The position numbers and the translations under genes are program-made. Below the pieces are notes generated by a model, which saw only the letters and a list, made by a program, of their open reading frames with translations, made no database searches and was not told where the DNA came from. A stretch of DNA of 64,000 bases from Pseudoflavonifractor_A sp022772585 (lineage in GTDB: Bacteria; Bacillota; Clostridia; Oscillospirales; Oscillospiraceae), in NCBI RefSeq assembly GCF_052065415.1, contig NZ_JBQHUB010000016.1:3187-67186 (forward strand), given 5' to 3'. Positions 16,680 through 25,342 of the stretch are shown here, one piece after another. Positions within the stretch are counted from its first letter, which is position 1, and every line of letters starts with the position of its first letter.

Positions 16680-17777
16680 CTATGCCGCCAACAATTCATC
16701 CTTCAGACGTATCGTGCAGATCAGTGCAAAATCTCCACGTCCTTCCGCCTCCATGATGACCGGTGCGGAGGGGCTGACGATTTTCAGCTTCACGCGCTCC
16801 TCGCCGCGGAACTGCCGCAGGGCGTCTTTCATGTACCGAAGGTCAAAGCCAAACGTCACCGTGCTTTCTCCCTCTGTCCGGATCGCGGTACGAAACTCGC
16901 TGCCGCCTACTGACATCAGCAGTTCTCCGCCGCCAAAGCGCACATAGGGCTTCTTGGTCTCCGGCGCGGATTTTTGCAGGAAGTCCAGTTCCTGCAAAAA
17001 CTCCTCAGGCGATACGAGAAGTTCATCCCGGAACTCCCTGGGGATCGCGGATTCCAGGTCATACGCTCTGCTTTCGGCCCTTCTGACCATGACGCTGATG
17101 ATTCCATCCTGGAAACAGACATAGCGTGCTCCGATCCGAAGCGTTGTCTGCTCGCCGTCCAGCAGCTTCAAAAGGGCCGCGGCATCCGTGTTGATCAGGA
17201 ACGGAGCCGGGAATGCAACAGACGGATCGCTGTCACAGGCAAGGCGGTATCCATCCAGCGCATAGACCTGATTGCCGTTGAACTGCACGCAGGAGCTGGA
17301 TTCTCTTCTGCTCTGACCGGGCTTCATAGTCGCGTAACGCACACGCTCCACACGCTCCAGCAAAGGCTTTGTGGCCATCGTGAGCTCGTACATGACCTCC
17401 AAATCCGGTTTCACCGGCCGATCCTCCGCAGGCAGGGCTTCAAACTCCGCCGCCCGGGAACCGCAGCGCATCTTCATACGAAGCTGTGCCTTTTCTCCCT
17501 GGCCGGTTTCGCTCAATTCCAGTTCCAGAGGGCCGTCGAAGTGACGGCAGGCCCGTTCAACATCCTTAGGCCTTCCGAGAAGGCAGGAGAACTCATCACC
17601 GGCCGCCGGCAACTCCAGCGTCACCCAGGCGCCGAGATTCGTTCCCGTCAGGGTACACGTTCCGTCTTTGACCTCCACAAGAACCGCGTTCAGGCAGGGA
17701 ATACAGCTTCTTTCCAACACCTTTGATACTTTCCGAAGGCCTTCTGAAAAATCTCTTGCGTCTACTGCACTTGTCAT
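16680..17777 (-). CDS. DnaN-like sliding clamp (paralogue 1)
   Basis: 365 residues. It shows the three-domain beta-clamp pattern of DNA polymerase III beta: SCIPCLNAVLVEVKDGTCTLTGTNLG in domain 1, GNQVYALDGYRLACDSD at the domain 2 loop, and FGFDLRYMKDALRQF...KLKIVSPSAPVIMEAEG with the terminal ICTIRL in domain 3. The length suits DnaN (about 370). The start overlaps the E1-like gene's stop (ATGA, 17774-17777), so clamp and E1 are made as a coupled pair. The chromosomal dnaN is expected elsewhere, so this is an element-borne clamp. It likely recruits proteins with QLxLF-type motifs; two such motifs are seen in this window. Confidence 0.82.
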   Translation of the reverse strand: MTSAVDARDFSEGLRKVSKVLERSCIPCLNAVLVEVKDGTCTLTGTNLGAWVTLELPAAGDEFSCLLGRPKDVERACRHFDGPLELELSETGQGEKAQLRMKMRCGSRAAEFEALPAEDRPVKPDLEVMYELTMATKPLLERVERVRYATMKPGQSRRESSSCVQFNGNQVYALDGYRLACDSDPSVAFPAPFLINTDAAALLKLLDGEQTTLRIGARYVCFQDGIISVMVRRAESRAYDLESAIPREFRDELLVSPEEFLQELDFLQKSAPETKKPYVRFGGGELLMSVGGSEFRTAIRTEGESTVTFGFDLRYMKDALRQFRGEERVKLKIVSPSAPVIMEAEGRGDFALICTIRLKDELLAA

Positions 17778-18541
17778 GCCGCTTTTCTCCTCCTCTGTTT
17801 TTGCAGGGTAGGCCGCACATTGACAGAGGTCGTCCCGAAGGTGACCTGCCGCACACGGCTCTCGCCCAATGTCAGAATGTTGTAGACCAGATCCACCACG
17901 ATGGTCGCCGCCGTGATATTGGCCGCGATGCTCTGTGGAGCGGAAAGCGACGCCTCTGCGCAGCTTAGCTCCGTGGGGAACTTGTCCGTTTGTTTCAGCA
18001 CATCCGGATAGACCGCGCCGATGGGGCGGTACAGTGTCCGGCCGCCGCTTCGGAGTCCGCAGACTACCTGCCCGGTGTGTTCTCCGTTTCCGCTGTCGAT
18101 GTAGATCAGCTCATCCATCTGATAGAACAGGCTGTGGCAGAGCTGCCGGCTTCGGTTGTTGTCCACGGCGCCGATGAGTATGACCTGTTCCTTCATCAAA
18201 GGTGCGTTATACTCCGGCCCCATTTGCCAGGTCTGCGGCGTCAGCAGTTCCTGAAGCCGTTCCTCGCTCTCGATAAACTCTGGCACGTACTCCGTTTCCA
18301 TTCCAAACACAGCGGAATACCGCTCCGCCAGGACCTTGGCCTTATTTTCGCCCAGGTCTGCGGGGGTAAAGTTCTGCCGTACAAGGTTTTTCTGCTCCAC
18401 CACATCGCCGTCGCAGATGATAAAGCGCACAGGGCGCTCCAGGGCATACAGCAGACGGTACAGATGGGGTGCGATGTGGCCGCCGGTGCCTCCGGCGCCC
18501 AGCATAACGACCTTGACGGGCCGTTCTCTTGAAAACCTCAT
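17774..18541 (-). CDS. E1-like ThiF-family adenylyltransferase (PRTRC ThiF-like)
   Basis: 255 residues. The Rossmann ATP-binding loop GAGGTGG is at 15-21, followed by CDGDVVEQKNLVRQNF (Asp44/Asp46 and the Arg/Asn set that binds ATP), NKAKVLAERY, and GAVDNNRSRQLC. The Cys in ELSCAEASLS (Cys194) is in the position of the catalytic Cys that forms the thioester with a Ub-like protein. Such enzymes adenylate the C-terminus of Ub-like proteins. The gene overlaps the Ub-like/JAMM gene upstream and the clamp gene downstream by 4 bases each. The family call is strong; that this is the PRTRC type rather than another E1 group rests on context and my memory of the pattern. Confidence 0.85.
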   Translation of the reverse strand: MRFSRERPVKVVMLGAGGTGGHIAPHLYRLLYALERPVRFIICDGDVVEQKNLVRQNFTPADLGENKAKVLAERYSAVFGMETEYVPEFIESEERLQELLTPQTWQMGPEYNAPLMKEQVILIGAVDNNRSRQLCHSLFYQMDELIYIDSGNGEHTGQVVCGLRSGGRTLYRPIGAVYPDVLKQTDKFPTELSCAEASLSAPQSIAANITAATIVVDLVYNILTLGESRVRQVTFGTTSVNVRPTLQKQRRRKAA

Positions 18542-19905
18542 GCCAGCAGCGCCTCCGGCAGCCCCCGCAGCAGGTCATCCCAAAAACGGCCTTTGCGGCG
18601 ATGCGGCGCATCCTCCGCAAAGCGGCTGTATCGCTCCACGCGGTCCAGCCACTCAGGGGGGAACTCCTCACCGATGCTCTCCAAAACCAGGCCGGGATCG
18701 ATCTCCTGGAAGGTGCCTCCGCAGGAGATCCGGGCAGTAATGCTCGGGTAGTACCGCTCCAGATGTCCCAGCACAAAATACAGCCGTGTGGCTTTTTCGT
18801 CCCTGTCATCAATGGCAGAGAATTTTGCCGCCATGCTGTTGTGACTGTGAACGTCGGCGTAATGGATGTACCGCTCCTCCGGCAGCGCGTCGCCGCGCAG
18901 GTCTGCGTCGATGCTGGCCTTGGAAACCTTCTGTTTGGGGACAAAGGCGGAATACTCCTCCCGTTCTTTATCCCAGTAAATGTGGACCAACGCCTCAAAC
19001 TCCTCCTCTTCATTCATGAAGCAGCGGAAAAAGGAGACGATCTGCGCCATGAGCTCTCTGGGGATGCGGGGCAGAGCCGGGGTAAACCCGGCCCTGACCG
19101 CTGAAAACTCAACAACTTTGTTTTTGGGGGCGATAAAGTCGCCCATTTCGGTCTTGCGAAGCTCGTACATACGGCCGTCCTGCCCGGGGATCAGGCAGAT
19201 GACCTTGTCCGACGCTTTCGCCGCTTCCACAGAGGGGAACACGCCTTTATAGGAAGTTGTCCCCTTGCTCTGGGCGGTGACTTTGGGCTTCACCAGGCAG
19301 TCAGGATTACGGTCCTTGTCCTTTGCCTTTTTGAGGCCGTCCAGAAACGCTTTGGATTTCTCGATCTCCTCCTTGACGCTGGCGATGGTGGTCTCCTTGG
19401 GGTCGGAGATGTACTTGGTGGTCTTGCCGTACTCCACCGACCAGGAAACCTTTTTCCCTTCCGCCAGCTCCGGGAAATCATCGGATTTTGCGATGCGCAG
19501 CTCCTCAAAGGTCATAGAGGTGTCCTTGATGCTCTCCTTGGCTCCGCCGTAGGAAAAAATGGGGGGCTTGTCAAAGAGGGATACCTGCTTGGGCTTATCC
19601 TCCTTGGGTTTTGCAGCCGGTACATTCGTCCCGCAGTTCCCGGCAAGTGCCGCGAACAGGTCAGGTTCGTTGCCCGTGTCTGCGCGCACCATGTCAGGCG
19701 CGATGCCCGCGGACGTGTTGGTCGTGTCCTGCACAGACGGCTGCTCCGCGGTGGCTCTGTTTTCGGGGGCATATTCCGGTTCCTGAACAGTCTCCGGCGC
19801 CGGAGGCGGCGGCGCGGGGATATTGCCTCCGCCAAAGATCGCGTCGAAGTCCAGGCCTTCCTCGCCCAGTTCCTTGAAGTTAAACGCTTGCTCCAGTTCA
19901 CTCAT
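18538..19905 (-). CDS. Ub-like domain fused to JAMM (JAB) metallopeptidase, with clamp-binding motif
   Basis: 455 residues; AGGAGA supports the ATG. Residues 1-105 are a low-complexity Pro/Ala/Glu tail. QVSLF at 107-111 resembles the beta-clamp-binding pentapeptide. Residues about 115-165 (PPIFSYGGAKESIKD, then MTFEELRIAKSDDFPEL) fit the small PRTRC-C/Prok_Ub proteins as I recall them (F.hnG, M(S/T).EevR...(Y/F)PEL). A charged helical linker follows. The C-terminal JAMM domain has His353-Ser-His355, Ser363 and Asp366, the canonical HxH-x7-S-x2-D zinc motif, with a Glu near 300-305 as general base; the usual Pro after HxH is Asn. No diglycine tail is visible. First gene of operon B, behind the duplicated leader. 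Confidence 0.75.
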   Translation of the reverse strand: MSELEQAFNFKELGEEGLDFDAIFGGGNIPAPPPPAPETVQEPEYAPENRATAEQPSVQDTTNTSAGIAPDMVRADTGNEPDLFAALAGNCGTNVPAAKPKEDKPKQVSLFDKPPIFSYGGAKESIKDTSMTFEELRIAKSDDFPELAEGKKVSWSVEYGKTTKYISDPKETTIASVKEEIEKSKAFLDGLKKAKDKDRNPDCLVKPKVTAQSKGTTSYKGVFPSVEAAKASDKVICLIPGQDGRMYELRKTEMGDFIAPKNKVVEFSAVRAGFTPALPRIPRELMAQIVSFFRCFMNEEEEFEALVHIYWDKEREEYSAFVPKQKVSKASIDADLRGDALPEERYIHYADVHSHNSMAAKFSAIDDRDEKATRLYFVLGHLERYYPSITARISCGGTFQEIDPGLVLESIGEEFPPEWLDRVERYSRFAEDAPHRRKGRFWDDLLRGLPEALLA

Positions 19906-19939
19906 ACTTCGGGTCTCCTTTCATTTTTTCGGACAAAAA

Positions 19940-19975
19940 AAGACCGCAACCGCCCATACAGGCAATTACGGTCTT
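19940..19975 (-). terminator. Leader terminator (attenuator) before operon B
   Basis: On the minus strand a 15-bp stem, three of its pairs G-U, with a 6-base loop (AAGACCGTAATTGCC, TGTATG, GGCGGTTGCGGTCTT) is followed directly by TTTTT. It lies between promoter and first gene, so it would stop transcription unless antiterminated. Confidence 0.8.
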
Positions 19976-20098
19976 CTCGGTCCTTATTTGTATTTCCGGT
20001 TGATTTGCGGACGGCTCAGGGCAGACTACCCCCCTGGTCCTTTTCATCCGCCCTAAAATGCTCCGCCCTAAAAATGCTCCACCCTGGAATACAGCTAT

Positions 20099-20127
20099 AT
20101 TTTACCCCAACCTGCGGACATTGTAAA
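20099..20127 (-). promoter_or_regulatory. Sigma-A-type promoter of operon B leader
   Basis: TTTACA and TAAAAT separated by exactly 17 bases on the minus strand. The same arrangement is conserved in the second leader copy. Confidence 0.8.
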
Positions 20128-20166
20128 CTTGCGGTTGCCGCAAGGGCAGCGCAGCAAAGGGGGTGC

Positions 20167-20234
20167 GGGTCTCAGGTAGGCACCAAGAAGTGCGAAGCAC
20201 TTAGAAGCGCCAACCGAATTCACAAGTGAGACCC
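20167..20234. repeat. 68-bp element with 8-bp terminal inverted repeats
   Basis: GGGTCTCA at 20167-20174 and TGAGACCC at 20227-20234 enclose an inner hairpin (AAGTGCGAAGCACTT). The element is present only beside this leader copy, not at the 36.6 kb copy, so it may be a small insertion such as a miniature element. Confidence 0.4.
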
Positions 20235-20256
20235 CTTATTCGGAACGCAGAGATGC

Positions 20257-20290
20257 AAAACAGCCCGGACGATTGACGTCCGGGCTGTTC
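20257..20290 (-). terminator. Terminator of the SLH protein gene at 20358 (module copy 1)
   Basis: ACAGCCCGGAC, a 7-base loop and GTCCGGGCTGT form an 11-bp stem. On the minus strand it is followed by TTTTGCATC. The hairpin and its flank (TTATTCGGAACGCAG) recur at 40.9 and 51.87 kb; part of the flank also recurs at 52.5 kb. Confidence 0.8.
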
Positions 20291-20357
20291 GCCTCGCTGA
20301 GCGCATGATACAGGGCTTCCCCTATATAGAAGTGCGCCATTCGGTTTCAGATCCTGC

Positions 20358-23300
20358 TTACTTCACAAAGAAACGATACAGGAAGGTGACGATCTGGGCG
20401 CGGGTGCAATCCGCATTGGGGCTGAAGGTGGTGTCGGTGGTACCGCTGGTGACGCCGTTGGCCACCGCCCACATGACCGCCTCGCCGTAGTAGTTCTCCA
20501 GGTCCACATCGGAGAAGGGATTCAGGAACATCCAGGTACCCTGCATACCGCCGCCCTGGGCCTGCTCACTGCGGTAGATGAAGGTCATGGCCTGGGCGCG
20601 GGTGCAGGTGGCGTCGGGACTGAAGGTGGTACCGTCGCCGGTGCCGGTGGTAATGCCCTGGCTGACAGCCCAGCGGACAGCCTCGGCATAGTAGGCGTCA
20701 GCGGGAACATCGGAGAAGTTCATGGCATAGTTCACCACAGGACTGCCGGCAGCACGCCACAGGAAGGTGACGATCTGCGCCCGGGTGCAGGGGGCATTGG
20801 GGGCGAAGTGGGTATCATCCACGCCGCCGGTAATGCCCTTCTCAGCGGCCCACAGCACCGCGTCATAGTAATAATTGCCGGGGAACACGTCCACGAAGAA
20901 GTTCAGCATGGAGTTATCCTCCATGAAGGTGGCCGTGACCGTGACTTTACTTCCGGGCATTTTGAAGGTGTACTTGCCGTCGCCTTTGTTGGTCAGTTCG
21001 ATCTCGTTGCCGTTCTTGTCAGTGACGGTTAGGGTCTCCAGCGTGTAGCCCTTGTCGGGAACGACAGTCAGGGTCACGGTGGTGCCCTTGGAAGCGGTCT
21101 TGGGAGTCATGGTCACGGTGCCGTTCTTCGCGCTGTCCACAGTGATGGCGTAGGTGCTGACACCGCCGCCGGAGCTGTTCTTCGTCCACTTGGCCCAAAA
21201 TGTCTTGTCGCCCGTATCGTCCGCGCTGACCTCCGTGACGGGATCGCCCGTGACGGTCTCGTTGTCGTACCAGCCTGCGAACGTATAGCCTGCCTTGGTA
21301 ACGTTGGTCGGCAGCGTTACGCTCTGCCCGTTGGTGTACTCGGTGACATAGTCGCCGTTGATCGCGCCGCCGTTTAATTCATAGGTAATGTAATTGATCT
21401 TGCTGAACTGCGCGGTAACGGTGAGAGCCGCACTTGGCATGGTGAATGTGTTGTTTTCGCTGATAGTTACAACTGGAGCAGAACTCCATTGCGTCAACTT
21501 ATAACCTGTCGGCGTATTGGGCGTTAACGTGATCTCGCTTCCCGCCTTGCCGTAGGTTTTGCCATTATTGTAGTCGTAGGTCGGGGTGGCCGCACCGCCG
21601 GTGACAGTCAGGGGGTAATACACCCCGCCGGTGCCGCTCACCGTGCCGCTCAGGGCGCCGTCCACATACACGCTGCCGCTGTTCACGGCAGTGATGTTAG
21701 CGATGGTCAGCGCGGCGCTTTCCGGGATGAACAGGGTCTTGCCGCTGTCGATGGTGAAATCCTCGATGGGGGTGACGGAGGTGCCGTAGACCTTGCCGTC
21801 AGCGTCGCCCTCAAAGATCACGCCGCTCCACGCGTCCGACGCTTTGCCGCTCTGGTCGCCGATGGTGCTTGCGAAGATCACCGCGCTGCCGTTGCTGGTG
21901 GTCTGGAAGGTGCCGGGGGCGCCGTTTTGCTCGCTGCTGATGCCTTTGCCGCCGCCGATGCCCGCGCCGTCGTTGGTGCTGGTGGCCTTGACGGTGCCGC
22001 CGCTGATGGTGATGACGCCGCCGCTGCCGCCGCTTCCACCACCGCCGCCGATGCCCGCACCCATAGTGCCAGTGGCAATGACGGTGCCGCCGTTGATGGT
22101 GACTTTTCCGCCGTTGCCGCCGTAGCTGTTGCCGACGTTGTTCCAGTCTACCCCGATGCCGCCGCCGATGCCCGCGCCGCCGTTGGTGCTGGTGGCAGTG
22201 ACAGTGCCGCCGTTGATGGTGACTTTTCCGCCGTTGCCGCCGACGATGTAGCCGCCGTAGCTGCTGCCACCACCGCCACCGATGCCCGCACCCATAGTGC
22301 CGGTGGCATTGACGGTGCCGCCGTTGATGGTGATGGTGCCGCCGTGGGTGACGCTGCCGCTGCCGCCTCCAATGCCCGAGCCGCCATTGCTGCCACCGGT
22401 AGCCTCGACGATGCCGCCGTTAATGGTGATGGTGCCGCCGTGGTAGCTCTGATTGCCGCCGATGCCCGCATTGCCGGAAGCGACAGCATTGGCGATCAGT
22501 GTGCCCATGGTGCTTTCCTCCGTGGACTGGGCGTAGATGGTCAGGGCGTTGGCGCTGCCGTTGGTGATATCGCCGTCATCGTCCTGCACCTGAATGCCGC
22601 CGCTGACGGTGAAATCGCAGTCATCCGCCAGAATCAGGTGGACTTCGCCGCTGACGGTGATACGCTTGGGCGCATCAGCCGTTCCCATCGTCACATCGCC
22701 GGTGACCACATACCAGCCGGTTGTCCATGTGGTGTCTTCGCTGGTCACCACGATGGCGGTGTTGCAGGTCTGCTCTGCGCCGTCTTCATCCAGATACTCC
22801 GCGCTGACGAAATTCTTGGGCTGGTTGCCGCCAACCGTGCCGACGATGGTACCAAAATTGTTGATGGTGCCGTTGTTGGTCAGGGTCGCGACTTCCGGAA
22901 TGGTCAGGGTCTTGCCCTCGGGGACGGTCAGGGTCTTGTCCTCGGGGACGGTCAGGGCCTTGCCCTCCGGGATGGTCAGGTCGCCAGTCAGCGTCTGATC
23001 CCCATAGACCGCGCCGCTGTCGCCCTCAAAGATGACGCCGCTCCATGCATTCGACTCTTTGCCGCTCTGGTCGCCAATGGAGCTTGCGAAGATCACCGCG
23101 CTGCCGTTGCTGGTCTGGAAGGTGCCGCTGTCGGCGATGCCGCCCGTTCCAGGGCTACAACCGCCGCCGATGCCCGCGCCGTAAGTGCTGGTGGCGGTAA
23201 CAGTGCCGCCGGTGATGGTGATTTCGCCGCCGGCTCCACCTATGGCGTGTCCACCTATGGCACCTCCGCCGCCGCCGATGCCTGCGCCGTAGGTGCTGAT

Positions 23301-23882
23301 GGCCTTGACAAAACCGCCGTTAATGGTGACGCTGCCGCCGTAACCGCACGTTCCAGAGCTCCAACCGCCGCCGATGCCCGCGCCGAAGATGCTGGTGGCT
23401 TCGATGTAACCGCCGTTGATGGTGATCTCGCCGCAGCCGTGGCCATCAGCGGAGCTAATGGTGCCGCCGATGCCCGCGTCATAGTCTTCGACGTTCCGTG
23501 TGGTCAGCTTACCCGTGCCGCCTGCCTGCCCGTAGATGGTCAAGGCGTTTCTGCTGCCGTTATCAGGATCAGTATCATCGTCCTCCATCTCAATGCCGCC
23601 GTTGATAATGAGTTCACAGCCGTCGGTCAGGATCAAGTGGACATCGCCATATACGATAACACGGCGGTTGATCTCAACTGTGCCTTGTACCACATACCAG
23701 GTACGTACGCCCCAGTTGATGGTGTTGCTTTCCACCACCGTGGCTCTGGCGCAGGTCTTTTCGTCGCCGGTTTCGTCCAGATAGGGCACGCCTGTCACCG
23801 TATCTGCCGCCAGCGCCGCCGTGGGCAGCAGGCTCAGGCACAGGGCCAGGGCCGTGATGATACTTAAAAACCGTTTTTTCAT
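20358..23882 (-). CDS. Large secreted S-layer-type protein: beta-helix, InlB-like repeat, three SLH domains
   Basis: 1174 residues. Signal peptide MKKRFLSIITALALCLSLLPTAALA. Two long Gly-rich blocks (about 100-260 and 400-700) repeat the unit GxITINGGTVxATSTxGAGIGGG, a right-handed beta-helix. Strands of the type LTVPEGKTL follow each. A Listeria-Bacteroides-like repeat (ITYELNGG ... AGYTFAGWYDN) and a domain of the type GTVTMTPKTASKGTTVTLTV lie near 880-1000. Three SLH domains end the protein (FVDVFPGNYYYDAVLWAAEKGI; FSDVPADAYYAEAVRWA; FSDVDLENYYGEAVMWA), anchoring it to secondary cell-wall polymers. Its SLH end and terminator are nearly the same as in the gene at 40996, which points to duplication. 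A TetR gene lies 4 bases upstream. Confidence 0.9.
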   Translation of the reverse strand: MKKRFLSIITALALCLSLLPTAALAADTVTGVPYLDETGDEKTCARATVVESNTINWGVRTWYVVQGTVEINRRVIVYGDVHLILTDGCELIINGGIEMEDDDTDPDNGSRNALTIYGQAGGTGKLTTRNVEDYDAGIGGTISSADGHGCGEITINGGYIEATSIFGAGIGGGWSSGTCGYGGSVTINGGFVKAISTYGAGIGGGGGAIGGHAIGGAGGEITITGGTVTATSTYGAGIGGGCSPGTGGIADSGTFQTSNGSAVIFASSIGDQSGKESNAWSGVIFEGDSGAVYGDQTLTGDLTIPEGKALTVPEDKTLTVPEGKTLTIPEVATLTNNGTINNFGTIVGTVGGNQPKNFVSAEYLDEDGAEQTCNTAIVVTSEDTTWTTGWYVVTGDVTMGTADAPKRITVSGEVHLILADDCDFTVSGGIQVQDDDGDITNGSANALTIYAQSTEESTMGTLIANAVASGNAGIGGNQSYHGGTITINGGIVEATGGSNGGSGIGGGSGSVTHGGTITINGGTVNATGTMGAGIGGGGGSSYGGYIVGGNGGKVTINGGTVTATSTNGGAGIGGGIGVDWNNVGNSYGGNGGKVTINGGTVIATGTMGAGIGGGGGSGGSGGVITISGGTVKATSTNDGAGIGGGKGISSEQNGAPGTFQTTSNGSAVIFASTIGDQSGKASDAWSGVIFEGDADGKVYGTSVTPIEDFTIDSGKTLFIPESAALTIANITAVNSGSVYVDGALSGTVSGTGGVYYPLTVTGGAATPTYDYNNGKTYGKAGSEITLTPNTPTGYKLTQWSSAPVVTISENNTFTMPSAALTVTAQFSKINYITYELNGGAINGDYVTEYTNGQSVTLPTNVTKAGYTFAGWYDNETVTGDPVTEVSADDTGDKTFWAKWTKNSSGGGVSTYAITVDSAKNGTVTMTPKTASKGTTVTLTVVPDKGYTLETLTVTDKNGNEIELTNKGDGKYTFKMPGSKVTVTATFMEDNSMLNFFVDVFPGNYYYDAVLWAAEKGITGGVDDTHFAPNAPCTRAQIVTFLWRAAGSPVVNYAMNFSDVPADAYYAEAVRWAVSQGITTGTGDGTTFSPDATCTRAQAMTFIYRSEQAQGGGMQGTWMFLNPFSDVDLENYYGEAVMWAVANGVTSGTTDTTFSPNADCTRAQIVTFLYRFFVK

Positions 23883-23886
23883 GTTT

Positions 23887-24498
23887 TCAGTCCTCCTTTG
23901 GAATCGCGTTGGGGTTATACTTTCTAATAAAGAGTTCCAGGGTTTCCTTGAGTGCTTCTATCTGGGATTTCAGGTAAAATTCATCCTCAAACAGGGCGTA
24001 GTGGACGCAGGCCCGGATCAGAATGAAGATCAGCGGCGTCAGCTTTTGATAGGGGATGCCCAGCTTTGGCTCCAGGCTTTTCGCGTATTCGGTATAGCGC
24101 GCATCCACGCCCGCGAAGAATTTCTTGCCGTATTCCCGGTATTTGGGGTGGGTGTAGACCTGATACATCAGGCGGTATTTCTTTCCGTGCTTTTGGGCCG
24201 TCCAGTAGGGGATCTCGTCAATGAACCGCTCCAGGTCCGCAACGTCGGTGGGGGCTTTTGCCATAAAGTCATCTTCTACCTTGCTCATACAGTATTCGGT
24301 GGACTGGACGATCAGGTCATCCAGATCTTCGAAATATGTATAAATCATAGATGCGTTATAGCCGCAATGCTTCGCAAGGACACGAATACCTGTGCCGTGC
24401 AGCCCCAATTCAGCAAAGCCGTTGAAGCACGTTTCCATCAGCTCGACTTTTTTGGCGTTCCACTGTTCCTCAGTATAATTCGCCACATGATCGCCCAC
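23887..24498 (-). CDS. TetR/AcrR-family transcriptional regulator
   Basis: 203 residues from GTG 24498; a later GTG at 24486 is also possible and neither has a clear ribosome site. The N-terminal helix-turn-helix is typical: ELMETCFNGFAELGLHGTGIRVLAKHCGYNASMIYTYFEDLDDLI. The remaining helices form a ligand/dimerisation domain without an identifiable ligand. It stops 4 bases before the start of the SLH protein gene and is transcribed with it, so it probably controls the expression of this surface protein. Confidence 0.88.
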   Translation of the reverse strand: MGDHVANYTEEQWNAKKVELMETCFNGFAELGLHGTGIRVLAKHCGYNASMIYTYFEDLDDLIVQSTEYCMSKVEDDFMAKAPTDVADLERFIDEIPYWTAQKHGKKYRLMYQVYTHPKYREYGKKFFAGVDARYTEYAKSLEPKLGIPYQKLTPLIFILIRACVHYALFEDEFYLKSQIEALKETLELFIRKYNPNAIPKED

Positions 24499-24913
24499 TT
24501 TTTATTCAAATCATCCGTTCTATATAAATTATAGCATATGTCCATAGAAAAAACAATCAGTACGGCATCTGCTGAAATTGCAACACACCCTCCCCAGGAA
24601 GCGTTTTTCAACAGTATTCAGAAGGATCTCAGTGCCGATCGCGCGACGGCAACCACACCCTTGAGGCTTTTTGCTGTTCCAGCGCCTGAATAACCCAACG
24701 TCACATTTTGGCCCGTCAAAGCCATAAGCCGTACGGAACAGGAAATCGGAACCGCAAATTAACAGAAAATACGCCATATCCAGCCTTTGAAGCTGAATAT
24801 GGCGTATTACTTGTTGACGGTCCTGTTTATGATACTTGGACCGCCATTTGCTGTTGTTCGGCATCACCTGGCAGTCTTTTCAATCAGGTAGCGTAGAGAT
24901 CATGCCGTCCGGA
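24499..24913. other. Intergenic region with a strong 12-bp hairpin
   Basis: No convincing gene. At 24768-24808 AATACGCCATAT and ATATGGCGTATT pair perfectly, with an inner CAGC/GCTG pair. It lacks a clear T-tract on either strand. Read on the minus strand, the peptide around 24529-24867 has no start site or family that I recognise. The TetR promoter must lie near 24500-24540, where the sequence becomes AT-rich. Confidence 0.45.
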
Positions 24914-25342
24914 TCACTCTTCCTGATCTTCCATCATCAGACGGAGAAAATCAGCCGGAGCGTAAACTGGGAGCTTCGCTTTCGCATAATCTTTGATATT
25001 TCTGGTCACGATGCAGTCCATGCCGGAACGTACCGCGGTTTCGATCATGACCGCGTCTTCAAAATCCGACACATCCGACGATATGGCGTTTCGAATATCC
25101 AGCGCAGCGGTATCCACGAGTTGGAACAGCGTACAAAGCTTTGTCAGTACATCTCTCGTCTCCGGGTCACTGTGCGTTTTCCGGTGCGTCAGATAGTAGA
25201 TGTCCGTAACCGCTTTTGCCGTCAGGAACCCTTCAAACTGGCGGTTTGCGGCGAGAAGGAACACCGCCTGCGCGTCCTCGCAGAACGGTTCTCTGCTTTG
25301 GAGGGCATCTACAACCACACAGGTATCAATGACCGCTCTCAT
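24914..25342 (-). CDS. PIN-domain toxin (putative ribonuclease)
   Basis: 142 residues. The PIN fold is visible from the N-terminal AVIDTCVVVDAL (Asp6), the acidic cluster DFEDAVMIETA near 95, and CIVTRNIKDY with the last conserved Asp near 118. These residues hold the metal ions that cut RNA. The gene overlaps the Phd-like antitoxin by 4 bases (25339-25342), the standard order of type II systems. It sits inside the insertion between the two DNA-processing operons and probably stabilises it. Confidence 0.88.
   Translation of the reverse strand: MRAVIDTCVVVDALQSREPFCEDAQAVFLLAANRQFEGFLTAKAVTDIYYLTHRKTHSDPETRDVLTKLCTLFQLVDTAALDIRNAISSDVSDFEDAVMIETAVRSGMDCIVTRNIKDYAKAKLPVYAPADFLRLMMEDQEE

Larger units (their letters stand above)
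19925..20155 (-). repeat. Duplicated operon leader, copy B (partner at 36430-36656)
   Basis: About 200 bp nearly identical to the region upstream of operon A. In transcription order it holds a promoter, the tandem repeat AGGGYGGAGCATTTTT/GGGCGGAGCATTTT (20045-20085), a G-run block GGACCAGGGGGGTAGTCTG, and an intrinsic terminator. Everything is transcribed but untranslated, ending 34 bases before the ATG of the Ub-JAMM gene. Confidence 0.85.

Noticed and set aside
18538..19905. A canonical conjugatable ubiquitin with diglycine tail
   Set aside because: The Ub-like segment is followed by SWSVEYGKTTKYISDP without a diglycine before the JAMM part, so covalent conjugation is not claimed from sequence.
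21900..23480. Regular GC-rich repeats that could suggest a CRISPR or tandem-repeat array
   Set aside because: The repeats are in-frame, of variable length and encode TINGGTV-AGIGGG turns; there are no unique spacers between identical repeats.
21927..23867. A 646-residue Ala/Asp-rich plus-strand frame
   Set aside because: It mirrors the Gly-rich beta-helix repeats of the SLH protein on the other strand and has no start site or family.
24529..24867. Minus-strand frame of 112 codons upstream of the TetR gene
   Set aside because: No ribosome site, odd composition, and it contains a strong palindrome; no family could be recognised.
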